53,418 nt of DNA. Origin: JACZWL01 sp046756445. GTDB taxonomy: Bacteria > Pseudomonadota > Gammaproteobacteria > Steroidobacterales > Woeseiaceae. Both the position numbers and the translations under genes were made by a program. This document shows, one piece after another, positions 43,507 to 51,861 of the stretch. Each line of letters starts with the position of its first letter. The stretch's first letter is position 1. The stretch lies in NCBI GenBank assembly GCA_046756445.1, contig JBHHWI010000006.1, positions 1-53,418 on the forward strand. Direction: 5' to 3'. A model generated the notes under the pieces. It was not told the DNA's origin and did no database searches. It saw only the letters and a list, made by a program, of their open reading frames with translations.

Positions 43507-44159
43507 TGAAACAACTCCGCCGCTACCTCGTTGCAGGACTTCTCGTCTGGATTCCGCTTGGTGTCACGATTTTCATTCTGAGAGTGTTGATCGGCGTCAT
43601 GGACAGAAGCCTGCGATTCGTCCCGAAAGAGTACCTGCCAGAAACGTGGCTCGGCTTTGCGATCCCGGGGCTCGGAATAATTCTGACTCTGCTGGTCGTG
43701 CTGATCACCGGCTTGCTCGTGGCAAATTTTGTCGGCCGCAGTATGGTCAGTTTCTGGGAGTCCCTGCTGGAACGGATTCCTGTCGTGCGATCGGTCTATT
43801 CGGCAGCCAAGAAATTTACCGAAGTCGTGTTCTCGGATTCGAGCCAGTCGTTCAAGAAAGTGCTGCTCATAGAATATCCACGCAAAGGCATCTACAGTCT
43901 GGCGTTTCAGACAGCTACGGATCTCGGCGAGGTGCAAGGGCGAACCGGAGAGCCGGTAGTCTGCACTTTCGTTCCGACAACACCAAATCCGACCTCGGGT
44001 TACATTATTATCGTGCCGAAGAAAGACATTATCGACCTAGACATGGAGATCGATGATGCGTTCAAAATGATTGTCTCGCTGGGCGTCGTCGTTCCGACCT
44101 GGCGCGAGGACCAGATCGAAGAGTTGCCACTGAAGCTACCGGAGGAAAGCGGGGACTGA
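43506..44159 (+). CDS. DUF502 membrane protein
   Basis: The 217-residue protein has two hydrophobic segments (about 8-30 and 52-76) and a soluble C-terminal part with SVYSAAKKFTEVVF, GEPVVCTFVPTTPNPTSGY and VPKKDIIDLDM, which mark the DUF502 family. Its function is unknown; it is widespread next to aspS. The ATG at 43506 shares one base with the stop of the FmdB-like gene; the TTG at 43503 is an alternative. Confidence 0.88.
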   Translation: MKQLRRYLVAGLLVWIPLGVTIFILRVLIGVMDRSLRFVPKEYLPETWLGFAIPGLGIILTLLVVLITGLLVANFVGRSMVSFWESLLERIPVVRSVYSAAKKFTEVVFSDSSQSFKKVLLIEYPRKGIYSLAFQTATDLGEVQGRTGEPVVCTFVPTTPNPTSGYIIIVPKKDIIDLDMEIDDAFKMIVSLGVVVPTWREDQIEELPLKLPEESGD

Positions 44160-44193
44160 TACCATTCCGCCACTTTTTTGCCCGGATCGCATC

Positions 44194-45966
44194 ATGCGCA
44201 GCCACTATTGCGGACAAGTTGACGAAAGCCTGATCGGCGAGAAAATCGCCGTTACCGGTTGGGTCCACCGGCGACGCGACCACGGCGGTGTGATCTTCGT
44301 CGACCTGCGGGACCGCGACGGTCTGCTGCAGGTCGTCTTCGATCCGGATTCGCCGGATATTTTCGCCGAGGCCGAGCGGATTCGGGGCGAATACGTCCTT
44401 GCCGTCAGGGGAAAGGTCAGACCGCGGCCGGACGGGACGGTCAACCCGAACATGGCCACCGGCAAGGTCGAGCTCCTTGCCCGGGAGCTGACCACGCTGA
44501 ATGATTCCAGGACGCCGCCGTTTCATCATGACGAGCACGCGAACGAAGAGCTGCGCCTGAAATATCGTTACCTCGACCTGCGTCGCGAGCCGATGCTGCA
44601 AAACCTGAAACTGCGGCATCGCGTCACGCGCGCAATCCGCGATTTCCTCGATGACAACGGCTTCATCGACGTCGAAACGCCTATGCTGACCCGGGCGACA
44701 CCCGAAGGTGCGCGCGATTATATCGTTCCGAGCCGCACTCACGCAGGCAAATTTTTCGCGCTGCCGCAGTCGCCGCAGATCTTCAAGCAATTGCTGATGA
44801 TGGCCGGCATCGACCGCTATTATCAGATCGTTCGTTGCTTTCGTGACGAAGATTTGCGTGCGGACCGTCAGCCGGAATTCACCCAGCTCGACGTCGAGAT
44901 GAGTTTCGTCGTGGAGGATGACGTCACCGGCATGATGGAGGAGCTCGTCCGGGCCGTGTTCAAGCAGGCACTGGACGTCGATCTGCCGTCTCCGTTTCCC
45001 CGAATGACGTACGCCGAGGCGCACGAGCGATTCGGGTCCGACAAGCCCGACCTCAGGAATCCGCTGGAGCTGGTCGAAGTCGCCGACCTGATGGAATCCG
45101 TGGAATTCAAGGTCTTTGCAGGGCCTGCCGGTGATCCGGACGGCCGTGTCGCCGCGTTGCGCCTGCCCGGCGGCGGCGAACTCAGCCGAAAGGAAATCGA
45201 CGACTATGCGGATTTCGTCGGCCGCCACGGCGCGAGGGGTCTGGCGTACATCAAGGTGAATGATGCAGGTAAGGGTCGGAAAGGCCTGCAGTCGCCGATT
45301 CTCAAGTTCCTGCCGGACGATGTTGTGACGGAAATCATGGCGCGTACCGGGGCGCAGGATGGCGATCTGGTTTTCTTCGGTGCCGACAAGGCGCACGTCG
45401 TCAACGACGCGCTCGGCGCGCTGATCGTAGAGCTGGGCGAGGACCGTGGGCTGGTATCCGGCGGCTGGCAGCCTTTATGGGTTGTCGGGTTCCCGATGTT
45501 CGAGAAAGATCATCAGACCGGGCGTTGGGTTTCGCTGCACCATCCGTTCACGTCTCCCGCAACCGATGATCCTGAAGAGCTGAAGGCGAATCCGGCAAGC
45601 ATGCTGTCACGCGCGTACGACATGGTGCTCAACGGCTCCGAAATTGGTGGAGGCTCGATCCGGATCCGCAGTAAGGGAATGCAGTCCACCGTGTTCGAAT
45701 TGCTGGACATAAGTCGAGAGGAAGCGGACGAAAAATTCGGATTCCTGCTCGATGCACTGGAGTACGGCTGCCCACCGCATGGCGGAATCGCTTTCGGCCT
45801 CGATCGAATCGTCATGCTGATGGCCGGCGCGGAGAGCATTCGCGACGTAATTGCATTTCCGAAGACGCAGACAGCAAGCTGCCCGCTGACCAACGCCCCG
45901 GGTCGGGTATCCGCCGGGCAACTCGAGGAAACCGGTATCCGGTTGCGGGATCCCCGCGCCGAATGA
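44194..45966 (+). CDS. aspS: Aspartate-tRNA ligase
   Basis: AspS charges tRNA-Asp. The 590-residue bacterial-type enzyme has an N-terminal OB anticodon-binding domain (VTGWVHRRRDHGGVIFVDLR), class II motif 2 (about QIVRCFRDEDLRADRQPEFTQ, residues 211-231), the bacterial GAD insertion domain (about 290-410) and motif 3 HGGIAFGLDRIVML near the C-terminus. Whether it is discriminating or also charges tRNA-Asn cannot be told by eye. Confidence 0.97.
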   Translation: MRSHYCGQVDESLIGEKIAVTGWVHRRRDHGGVIFVDLRDRDGLLQVVFDPDSPDIFAEAERIRGEYVLAVRGKVRPRPDGTVNPNMATGKVELLARELTTLNDSRTPPFHHDEHANEELRLKYRYLDLRREPMLQNLKLRHRVTRAIRDFLDDNGFIDVETPMLTRATPEGARDYIVPSRTHAGKFFALPQSPQIFKQLLMMAGIDRYYQIVRCFRDEDLRADRQPEFTQLDVEMSFVVEDDVTGMMEELVRAVFKQALDVDLPSPFPRMTYAEAHERFGSDKPDLRNPLELVEVADLMESVEFKVFAGPAGDPDGRVAALRLPGGGELSRKEIDDYADFVGRHGARGLAYIKVNDAGKGRKGLQSPILKFLPDDVVTEIMARTGAQDGDLVFFGADKAHVVNDALGALIVELGEDRGLVSGGWQPLWVVGFPMFEKDHQTGRWVSLHHPFTSPATDDPEELKANPASMLSRAYDMVLNGSEIGGGSIRIRSKGMQSTVFELLDISREEADEKFGFLLDALEYGCPPHGGIAFGLDRIVMLMAGAESIRDVIAFPKTQTASCPLTNAPGRVSAGQLEETGIRLRDPRAE

Positions 45967-46409
45967 ACACGCACGATCTTCGTCGACCCATCTCCGTGCT
46001 GGTCGTCGTTTATACTGACGACACGACGGTCCTGTTGCTCAGGCGGCGCGAGCCCTTCGATTTCTGGCAGTCGGTGACCGGCAGCCTCGGGACCGGCGAG
46101 TCGCACGCGGAGGCCGCAGCCCGGGAACTCGAGGAAGAAACCGGTCTGACGGACGAGGGCGATCTGGTTTACAGCGGTTCGAGCCGGACATTCGAAATCG
46201 ATCCACGCTGGCGTGACCGGTTTGAACCGGGTGTCATCGAAAATGTCGAACACGAGTGGCGCTACAGACTGAAGGAGCCCCGGGACATACGTCTGAACGG
46301 AAGAGAGCATTCGGAATTCCGGTGGCTGCCGTTTGACGAGGCGATCGAAACTGTATGGTCCTGGACCAATAAAGAGGCCATCGGCCAGTTACGGGACGAG
46401 CTGGATTGA
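45963..46409 (+). CDS. nudB: Dihydroneopterin triphosphate diphosphatase (Nudix)
   Basis: NudB removes pyrophosphate from dihydroneopterin triphosphate in folate synthesis. The 148-residue protein has the Nudix box GSLGTGESHAEAAARELEEE followed by TGL, WQSVTGS before it and HEWRYRLKEP after it, as in E. coli NudB (150 aa), which is also next to aspS. The start overlaps the aspS stop (ATGA). Confidence 0.92.
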   Translation: MNTHDLRRPISVLVVVYTDDTTVLLLRRREPFDFWQSVTGSLGTGESHAEAAARELEEETGLTDEGDLVYSGSSRTFEIDPRWRDRFEPGVIENVEHEWRYRLKEPRDIRLNGREHSEFRWLPFDEAIETVWSWTNKEAIGQLRDELD

Positions 46410-47059
46410 CGGCTGTCAGGACAGTCGTGTGTCTGCACGGCGTGTGGATGCCGGGCGCGGTAATGACCTTCGTGAAGCGCCGGCTGGAAAGCGAGTACCG
46501 GTATCGTGCGCATCTGTTCAGCTACCCCTCCATCCGCGACTCGCTGGACGAGAATGCACGCTCGCTGGCCGGCTACCTTGGGGAGAACGGTTTCGACCGG
46601 GTACACCTGGTCGGGCATAGCCTCGGTGGTGTCGTCGCGCTGCGCATGCTCGCGCTCGAGCCCGGCGCACCGGTGGACCGCATCGTCTGCCTGGGGTCGC
46701 CGCTTTGCGGTTCGCGCGCGGCATCGCATCTGCATCAGAAAGACTGGGGAAACACGATACTGGGCAGGTCGGTGACCGGCGGCGTTGTCGACGAGGCCGC
46801 CAACCAGTGGGCCAGAGACGTCTGCGCAACGCGGGATGTCGGCGTCATCGCGGGAACGGTGCCGGTGGGTGTCGGGCGCCTCCTGACCACCTTCGACGAG
46901 GACAACGACGGAACGGTTGCCGTTTCCGAAACACGCCTGCCAGGAGTGAAAGACCATCTCTGCATGCCCGTCAATCACAAGGGCCTGGTGCTTTCGAGAA
47001 ACGTCATCGATCAGGCCGCAGCATTCCTCAAGCGCGGGGAGTTCCTAAGAGAGGCCTAG
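46406..47059 (+). CDS. Small alpha/beta-hydrolase (lipase/PGAP1-like)
   Basis: This 217-residue protein has an alpha/beta-hydrolase fold: the oxyanion-loop region VVCLHGVWMPG (about 7-17), the nucleophile elbow GHSLGG with S72, an acidic segment DEDNDGTVAVSET and a late histidine in DHLCMPVNHKG. No signal peptide is seen, so it is probably cytoplasmic. The start is a TTG at 46406 overlapping the nudB stop (TTGA); no later start would keep the first strand. The substrate is unknown. Confidence 0.85.
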   Translation: MTAVRTVVCLHGVWMPGAVMTFVKRRLESEYRYRAHLFSYPSIRDSLDENARSLAGYLGENGFDRVHLVGHSLGGVVALRMLALEPGAPVDRIVCLGSPLCGSRAASHLHQKDWGNTILGRSVTGGVVDEAANQWARDVCATRDVGVIAGTVPVGVGRLLTTFDEDNDGTVAVSETRLPGVKDHLCMPVNHKGLVLSRNVIDQAAAFLKRGEFLREA

Positions 47060-47069
47060 CCGCGGCTAG
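47056..47069. repeat. 14-bp palindrome holding both stop codons
   Basis: CTAGCCGCGGCTAG is a perfect palindrome. Its left TAG is the hydrolase stop and its right half contains the mutS stop on the other strand, six bases apart. It could form a stem in both transcripts, but no T run follows. Confidence 0.7.
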
Positions 47070-49624
47070 TCGCTGCCGGAATATCGTTTCAGCGTATAGA
47101 TCGCCTCGAGTGCATCCCTGGGCGTCATTGCGTCCGGCTCGATTGCGGCGATCGCATCGCGCAGCGGATCATCCAGGACGGGCGGCTGCAGCGGCAGTTC
47201 CCCCTGAGGGCCGTGATGCAGGGCCTGAGATTCCAGCGTCGACATGAATGTCCTGGCGCGCTTGATGACCTCCCGCGGCACCCCGGCCAGTGCGGCTACC
47301 TGCAGCCCATAGCTCTGATTGGCGGGTCCGGGCCTGACGGCGTGGAGAAAAACCAGCTGGCCTTGGTGCTCGGTCGCATCGAGATGCACATTGAGGCAAT
47401 CGGGTAGCTCGTCGGCGAGCGCGGTCAATTCGAAATAGTGAGTCGCAAACATCGTGAACGCCCGTACGTTCTCGCCGATGTAGTGCGCCGCAGCCCAAGC
47501 CAGCGACAGGCCATCGAAAGTACTGGTGCCGCGACCGATTTCATCCATCAGCACCAGACTGTTCTCGGTCGCATTGTGCAGAATCGTCGCCGTTTCCGTC
47601 ATCTCGACCATGAAGGTCGAACGGCCGCCCGCGATGTCGTCGGATGCGCCGATGCGCGTAAATATCCGGTCGATCGGACCGATCTTCAGGCTGTCGGCGG
47701 GGACAAAGCTGCCGATGTGGGCGAGGATGGCGATCAACGCGGTTTGTCTCATATAGGTCGATTTGCCGCCCATGTTGGGCCCGGTGATAACCATCAGCCT
47801 GTGATGCTCATCAAGCGTGACGTCGTTTGCCACGAACGGGATCTCGATGACCTGTTCGACCACCGGATGCCGGCCGCCGCGGATCTCGATGCAGGGCCGG
47901 TCCGCGATTTCGGGACGGCAGAGATTCAGGCTTTGTGCCCGCTCGGCCAGGCACACGAGGACATCGAGCTCGGCGAGCCCACGGGCGGTCGATTGCAGCT
48001 CCGCCAGCACGGCGGTCAGTTTGTCGAGCAAGCCCTCGTAGAGCGATTTCTCACGGCTTAAGGCTCGCTGTCTCGCGCTCAGGACCTTGTCTTCGAAGGT
48101 CTTGAGCTCGGGCGTGATATATCTTTCGGCGCCCTTGAGCGTCTGCCGGCGCACGTAATCGGCCGGCGCCCGGTCGGCCTGCGCCTTGCTGATTTCGATG
48201 TAATAGCCGTGAACCCGGTTGTAGCCGAGTTTCAGGGTCGCGATACCGGTACGCGCCTTCTCGCGGGCTTCCAGATCGAGCAGGTACTGATCGGCATTCC
48301 CGGCGATAGCCCGCAGCTCGTCTAGCTCCTCGTCATAGCCGGCGGCAATGACGTTGCCGTCCCGGACCAGCATCGGCGGATTCTCGACGATCGCCTTATC
48401 GAGTAATTCGCGTTGTCGCGGGTGCGCATCGATCTGCTCGCGCAGGGCCTGCAGCCTGGGTGAGTCAGGCTCCTCGAGGGTGCGCCTGAGCTCCGGAATC
48501 CGCCCGAGCGCGGCCGAGAGCTGCCTGAGGTCCCGCGGCCGGGCGGAGCGAAGCGCCACGCGGGACAGGATCCGCTCGATGTCGCCGGCGCCGGCAAGTT
48601 GCTCCTGCATCGGCTGTGTCAGGCGTCCGAGTATCAGGGTCTCGATCGCCTGATACCGTGCCTGGAGTATGCTCGTATCGCGCAGCGGCCGCTGTATCCA
48701 CCGCTTCAGCAGACGGCTGCCCATCGGGGTCCTGCAACGGTCCATCACGCCGGCGAGCGTATGCTCGCGGTGCCCGGACAGACTCGCTTCGAGTTCGAGG
48801 TTTCGGCGCGTCGGCCCGTCCATCACCAGCGCCTCGTCGGTCCGTTGCGCGGAGATCGACTGCAAATGAGGCAGCGCGGTTTTCTGGGTGTCGTTGACAT
48901 ACTGAAGCAGGGCGCCGGCGGCGGCGAGCCCAAGCGGAAATTCGTCACAGCCGAACCCGGCGAGGTCCCCGGTTCCGAACTGGGCGCACAGCAGGCGCGT
49001 CGCGCTGTCGAGCTCGAAATGCCACGGTGGCCGGCCGGTCACCCGGATTCCGTCCCGTATCGATTGCGACACAGCCTGCGCCTCGTCGACGACGATCTCG
49101 GCGGGCCGAAGGCGCTCCAGTTCGCCCGCGAGTGCCTCTACGCCTTCGACTTCCGTGAGACGAAATCGTCCACCGGCGAGGTCCAGCCAGGCGAGGCCGA
49201 TCGCCTGGCCCTGTGTGAACAGGGCAGCGACGAGATTGTCCGTGCCCTGGGCGAGCAGGGCTTCATCCGTCAGGGTGCCGGGCGTCACGACTCGAGTCAC
49301 CTTGCGCTCGACCGGCCCCTTGCTGGTTGCCGGATCGCCGACCTGCTCGCAGATCGCCACCGATTCGCCCTTGCGCACTAGCCTGGCCAGATAGCCCTCG
49401 ACCGCATGGTACGGGACACCTGCCATCGGGATGGGGTCGCCGGCCGATTTGCCGCGCGAAGTCAGTGTGATATCAAGCAGCGCAGCCGCACGTTTCGCAT
49501 CGTCGTAGAAAAGTTCATAGAAGTCCCCCATGCGATAGAAGACCAGCATGTCGGGATATTCCGCCTTGACGCTCAGGTATTGACGCATCATCGGCGTGTG
49601 AACGGGCGTTACCGAGGCACTCAT
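47066..49624 (-). CDS. mutS: DNA mismatch repair protein MutS
   Basis: MutS recognises mismatches and starts methyl-directed repair. The ATG at 49624 gives 852 residues (E. coli 853); the frame is open further upstream across the divergent glycosyltransferase, but that is without homology. The mismatch-binding motif FYRMGDFYELF lies at about 29-39, connector and clamp domains follow, and the ATPase has Walker A TGPNMGGKST (K621) and Walker B LVLMDEIGRGTSTFDG. The C-terminal dimerisation helix end is YTLKRYSGSD. Confidence 0.98.
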   Translation of the reverse strand: MSASVTPVHTPMMRQYLSVKAEYPDMLVFYRMGDFYELFYDDAKRAAALLDITLTSRGKSAGDPIPMAGVPYHAVEGYLARLVRKGESVAICEQVGDPATSKGPVERKVTRVVTPGTLTDEALLAQGTDNLVAALFTQGQAIGLAWLDLAGGRFRLTEVEGVEALAGELERLRPAEIVVDEAQAVSQSIRDGIRVTGRPPWHFELDSATRLLCAQFGTGDLAGFGCDEFPLGLAAAGALLQYVNDTQKTALPHLQSISAQRTDEALVMDGPTRRNLELEASLSGHREHTLAGVMDRCRTPMGSRLLKRWIQRPLRDTSILQARYQAIETLILGRLTQPMQEQLAGAGDIERILSRVALRSARPRDLRQLSAALGRIPELRRTLEEPDSPRLQALREQIDAHPRQRELLDKAIVENPPMLVRDGNVIAAGYDEELDELRAIAGNADQYLLDLEAREKARTGIATLKLGYNRVHGYYIEISKAQADRAPADYVRRQTLKGAERYITPELKTFEDKVLSARQRALSREKSLYEGLLDKLTAVLAELQSTARGLAELDVLVCLAERAQSLNLCRPEIADRPCIEIRGGRHPVVEQVIEIPFVANDVTLDEHHRLMVITGPNMGGKSTYMRQTALIAILAHIGSFVPADSLKIGPIDRIFTRIGASDDIAGGRSTFMVEMTETATILHNATENSLVLMDEIGRGTSTFDGLSLAWAAAHYIGENVRAFTMFATHYFELTALADELPDCLNVHLDATEHQGQLVFLHAVRPGPANQSYGLQVAALAGVPREVIKRARTFMSTLESQALHHGPQGELPLQPPVLDDPLRDAIAAIEPDAMTPRDALEAIYTLKRYSGSD

Positions 49625-49651
49625 TATCGTAAATGGACTATTCTGTGCCCG

Positions 49652-50734
49652 ATGAAAATACTGCATGTCGAAACGGGACGCCATCTTTACGGTGGCGCGC
49701 AGCAGGTCATCTACCTTGCAGAAGCGCTCAATCGGGAAGGAATCGATAATATTCTGGTCTGCGTGCCGGGTTCGGATATCGACATTGCCGCACGGGCTGC
49801 CGGGATTCGCGTGTCGAACATCGAGTGCGCCGGTGATCACGACCTGGGCTTCGCCTTTCGCCTGCGACAGCAGGTGCTGGAACAAAGTCCGGACATCATC
49901 CATTGTCACAGCCGCCGCGGCGGCGATTTTCTCGGCGGTCTCGCGGCGGCCGGGACCCCCGTTCCGGCGGTGATCTCGAGGCGCGTCGACAGCGCGGAGC
50001 CGGCGTTGATCGCCGGACTGCGCTACCGGCCGTATCAAAAGGTCATCGCGGTCTCGGAGTCGGTCGCGAGCGCCTTGCGCGACTCGGGACTCGATGAGGC
50101 GCGTCTGACCGTTATTCGAAGCGCGGTCGATTCCGAACGATTCAGCCGGCCGGCCGATAAGGCGGCGTTTCGAGGCGAATTTCGCCTGTCCGATTCGGAT
50201 TTCGTCGTGGCTGCCATCGCCCAGCTGATTCCGCGCAAGGGCCACCGCTTCCTGCTCGAAGCGGCGGCTGATCTCAAAGGGAAGTACCCGAACCTCAGGC
50301 TGATCATCTTCGGCCGGGGCCCGCTGGAGACCGAGCTGCGTGAGCAGACCAGCCGGTTGGGGCTGGGCGGCATGGTGCAGTTTGCCGGCTACCGGCCGGA
50401 CCTGGATGACTACCTGGCCTGCATCGACCTGCTCGTGCATCCGGCCCTCGCCGAAGGTCTCGGCGTTGCAAGCCTGAAAGCGGCGGCGGCCGGCGTTCCG
50501 GTGGTAGGATTCGCGGCAGGCGGACTGCGTGAGGCGGTGGCGGACGGTGAGACCGGCTTACTGGTGCCGCCCGGGGATGTCGCGGCATTGGGGAACGCTA
50601 TTTCGAGACTCGCTGATAATGACCGGCTGCGGCGTGAATACGGGCACGCGGGCCGGATTCGCATGCAGACCGGGTTTTCCATCGAGGCGATGGCCGATCG
50701 TCATCGTCAACTCTACGGGTCGCTTCTCGCGTGA
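49652..50734 (+). CDS. Family-4 glycosyltransferase
   Basis: This GT-B fold enzyme of 360 residues has the N-terminal loop HLYGGAQQVIYLAEAL (about 11-26) and the donor-side domain with IAQLIPRKGHRFLLEAAADL, IIFGRGPLETELR and HPALAEGLGVASLKAAAAG. The usual EX7E pair is E268 and, unusually, K276. It probably adds a sugar to a lipopolysaccharide or exopolysaccharide precursor in the cytoplasm; donor and acceptor are unknown. No other glycan genes are nearby. The start is 27 bases from the divergent mutS; the stop overlaps pncC (GTGA). Confidence 0.85.
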   Translation: MKILHVETGRHLYGGAQQVIYLAEALNREGIDNILVCVPGSDIDIAARAAGIRVSNIECAGDHDLGFAFRLRQQVLEQSPDIIHCHSRRGGDFLGGLAAAGTPVPAVISRRVDSAEPALIAGLRYRPYQKVIAVSESVASALRDSGLDEARLTVIRSAVDSERFSRPADKAAFRGEFRLSDSDFVVAAIAQLIPRKGHRFLLEAAADLKGKYPNLRLIIFGRGPLETELREQTSRLGLGGMVQFAGYRPDLDDYLACIDLLVHPALAEGLGVASLKAAAAGVPVVGFAAGGLREAVADGETGLLVPPGDVAALGNAISRLADNDRLRREYGHAGRIRMQTGFSIEAMADRHRQLYGSLLA

Positions 50735-51243
50735 CGGAGTCCGAGTCCATTGGCGCGCTCGCCGAAGGCCTGGTCGGCGAGCTGCTTGCCGCCGGCAAGA
50801 CCGTGGCGACGGCCGAGTCCTGTACCGGCGGCTGGATCGCGAAGTCGCTGACCGACATTGCCGGCAGCTCCGGATGCTTCGGCTACGGTGTGGTCAGCTA
50901 CAGTAACGGCGCCAAGGAGTCACTGCTCGGCGTGAGCCCGGCGGCGCTCGATGAGCACGGCGCGGTCAGCGACGCCGTCGTCAGGCAAATGGCGGAGGGC
51001 GCGCTCAATCTCAGCGGCGCCGACATCGCCGCCGCGGTCAGCGGCATCGCGGGGCCGGAGGGGGGCTCCGAGGAGAAGCCCGTCGGCACCGTGTGGTTCG
51101 CCTGGGCGACACGGCAGGAGGACGCGCCCGGCATCGAGGCGGAGAAGCGGCTGCTCAGGGGTGACCGCGACCAGGTGCGCACGCAGGCGGTCGTCATTGC
51201 CCTGCAGGGAATCCGCGAACGCATTCGTGACCAGTCGGACTGA
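50731..51243 (+). CDS. pncC: Nicotinamide-nucleotide amidohydrolase PncC (CinA C-terminal domain)
   Basis: PncC deamidates NMN to nicotinate mononucleotide, recycling NAD breakdown products. The 170-residue stand-alone domain has ATAESCTGGWIAK (about 26-38), GYGVVSYSNGAKESLLGV (about 51-68), AVSGIAGPEGGS and KPVGTVWFAW, all PncC hallmarks. The GTG start at 50731 overlaps the glycosyltransferase stop. Position before recA is conserved in gammaproteobacteria. Confidence 0.94.
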   Translation: MTESESIGALAEGLVGELLAAGKTVATAESCTGGWIAKSLTDIAGSSGCFGYGVVSYSNGAKESLLGVSPAALDEHGAVSDAVVRQMAEGALNLSGADIAAAVSGIAGPEGGSEEKPVGTVWFAWATRQEDAPGIEAEKRLLRGDRDQVRTQAVVIALQGIRERIRDQSD

Positions 51244-51745
51244 GAAGAGGATATTCTTTGCATTCTGGCCGTCCGAACAGCAACGGCGGCAAATCGCGAC
51301 CTCGATCGAATCGTGTAAAGCCGATCTCTGTGCGAGATGGATCAGGCAGGAGAACTGGCACATCACGCTGGTATTCATCGGCAATTTTCCGGGAAAAGAC
51401 ATACGGCCGTTGCAAGACGCGGCCGCTCGCGTCCGGTGTCCGCCGATGGTGATCCGCTTCGAGCGGATCGACTATTGGAAGAGGCCGAAGATCGTGTGCC
51501 TGAGCGGCGCATTCGTTCCGGACGAGCTCGCCGATCTCGTCAAGTCCCTGGAATCGGAGGCTTCGGCCTTCGGCTATCAGCCGGAGAATCGGCCTTACAA
51601 GCCGCACATGACCATCGCGCGCAAGGCCCGTTTCTTCGATCCGATTCCGCTGGCGCAACCGCTCGAGCTGCAGTGGTCGGGCTTCGAGCTGATCGAGTCC
51701 GTAGCAACGCCGCAAGGTGTTCGGTACCAGCCACTGAAACAATAA
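51227..51745 (+). CDS. thpR: RNA 2',3'-cyclic phosphodiesterase ThpR
   Basis: ThpR (LigT) is a 2H phosphoesterase acting on RNA 2',3'-cyclic ends. The two catalytic motifs are H45-I-T-L and H127-M-T-I. GTG 51227 gives 172 residues (E. coli 176) and overlaps pncC by 17 bases; the conserved part begins RIFFAFWPSEQQRRQI. The C-terminus ends in the usual GVRYQPL. Confidence 0.88.
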   Translation: MTSRTEKRIFFAFWPSEQQRRQIATSIESCKADLCARWIRQENWHITLVFIGNFPGKDIRPLQDAAARVRCPPMVIRFERIDYWKRPKIVCLSGAFVPDELADLVKSLESEASAFGYQPENRPYKPHMTIARKARFFDPIPLAQPLELQWSGFELIESVATPQGVRYQPLKQ

Positions 51746-51796
51746 GTTCGGCGCGTTTCTTGACAATATGCTCCGATTGCGCCCGGTCCGGCGGCT

Positions 51797-51814
51797 GCCG
51801 GCATCCGGCTTTTT
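51797..51814 (+). terminator. Short terminator before recA
   Basis: GCCGG (51797-51801) and CCGGC (51805-51809) form a five-base-pair stem with a three-base loop, followed by five T (51810-51814). It would partly separate the pncC-thpR transcript from recA. No convincing recA -35/-10 pair or LexA box was found around it; a TTGACA occurs at 51760-51765 without a matching -10. Confidence 0.45.
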
Positions 51815-51861
51815 GTGAAATAATGCCCGCCTGTTCTTCGCATCCGGATGGCGACAAAACG

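Noticed and set aside
49625..50440. Upstream extension of the mutS frame to about 1124 codons
   Set aside because: The extra 272 codons are antisense to the glycosyltransferase and have no homology; MutS from 49624 has the normal length.
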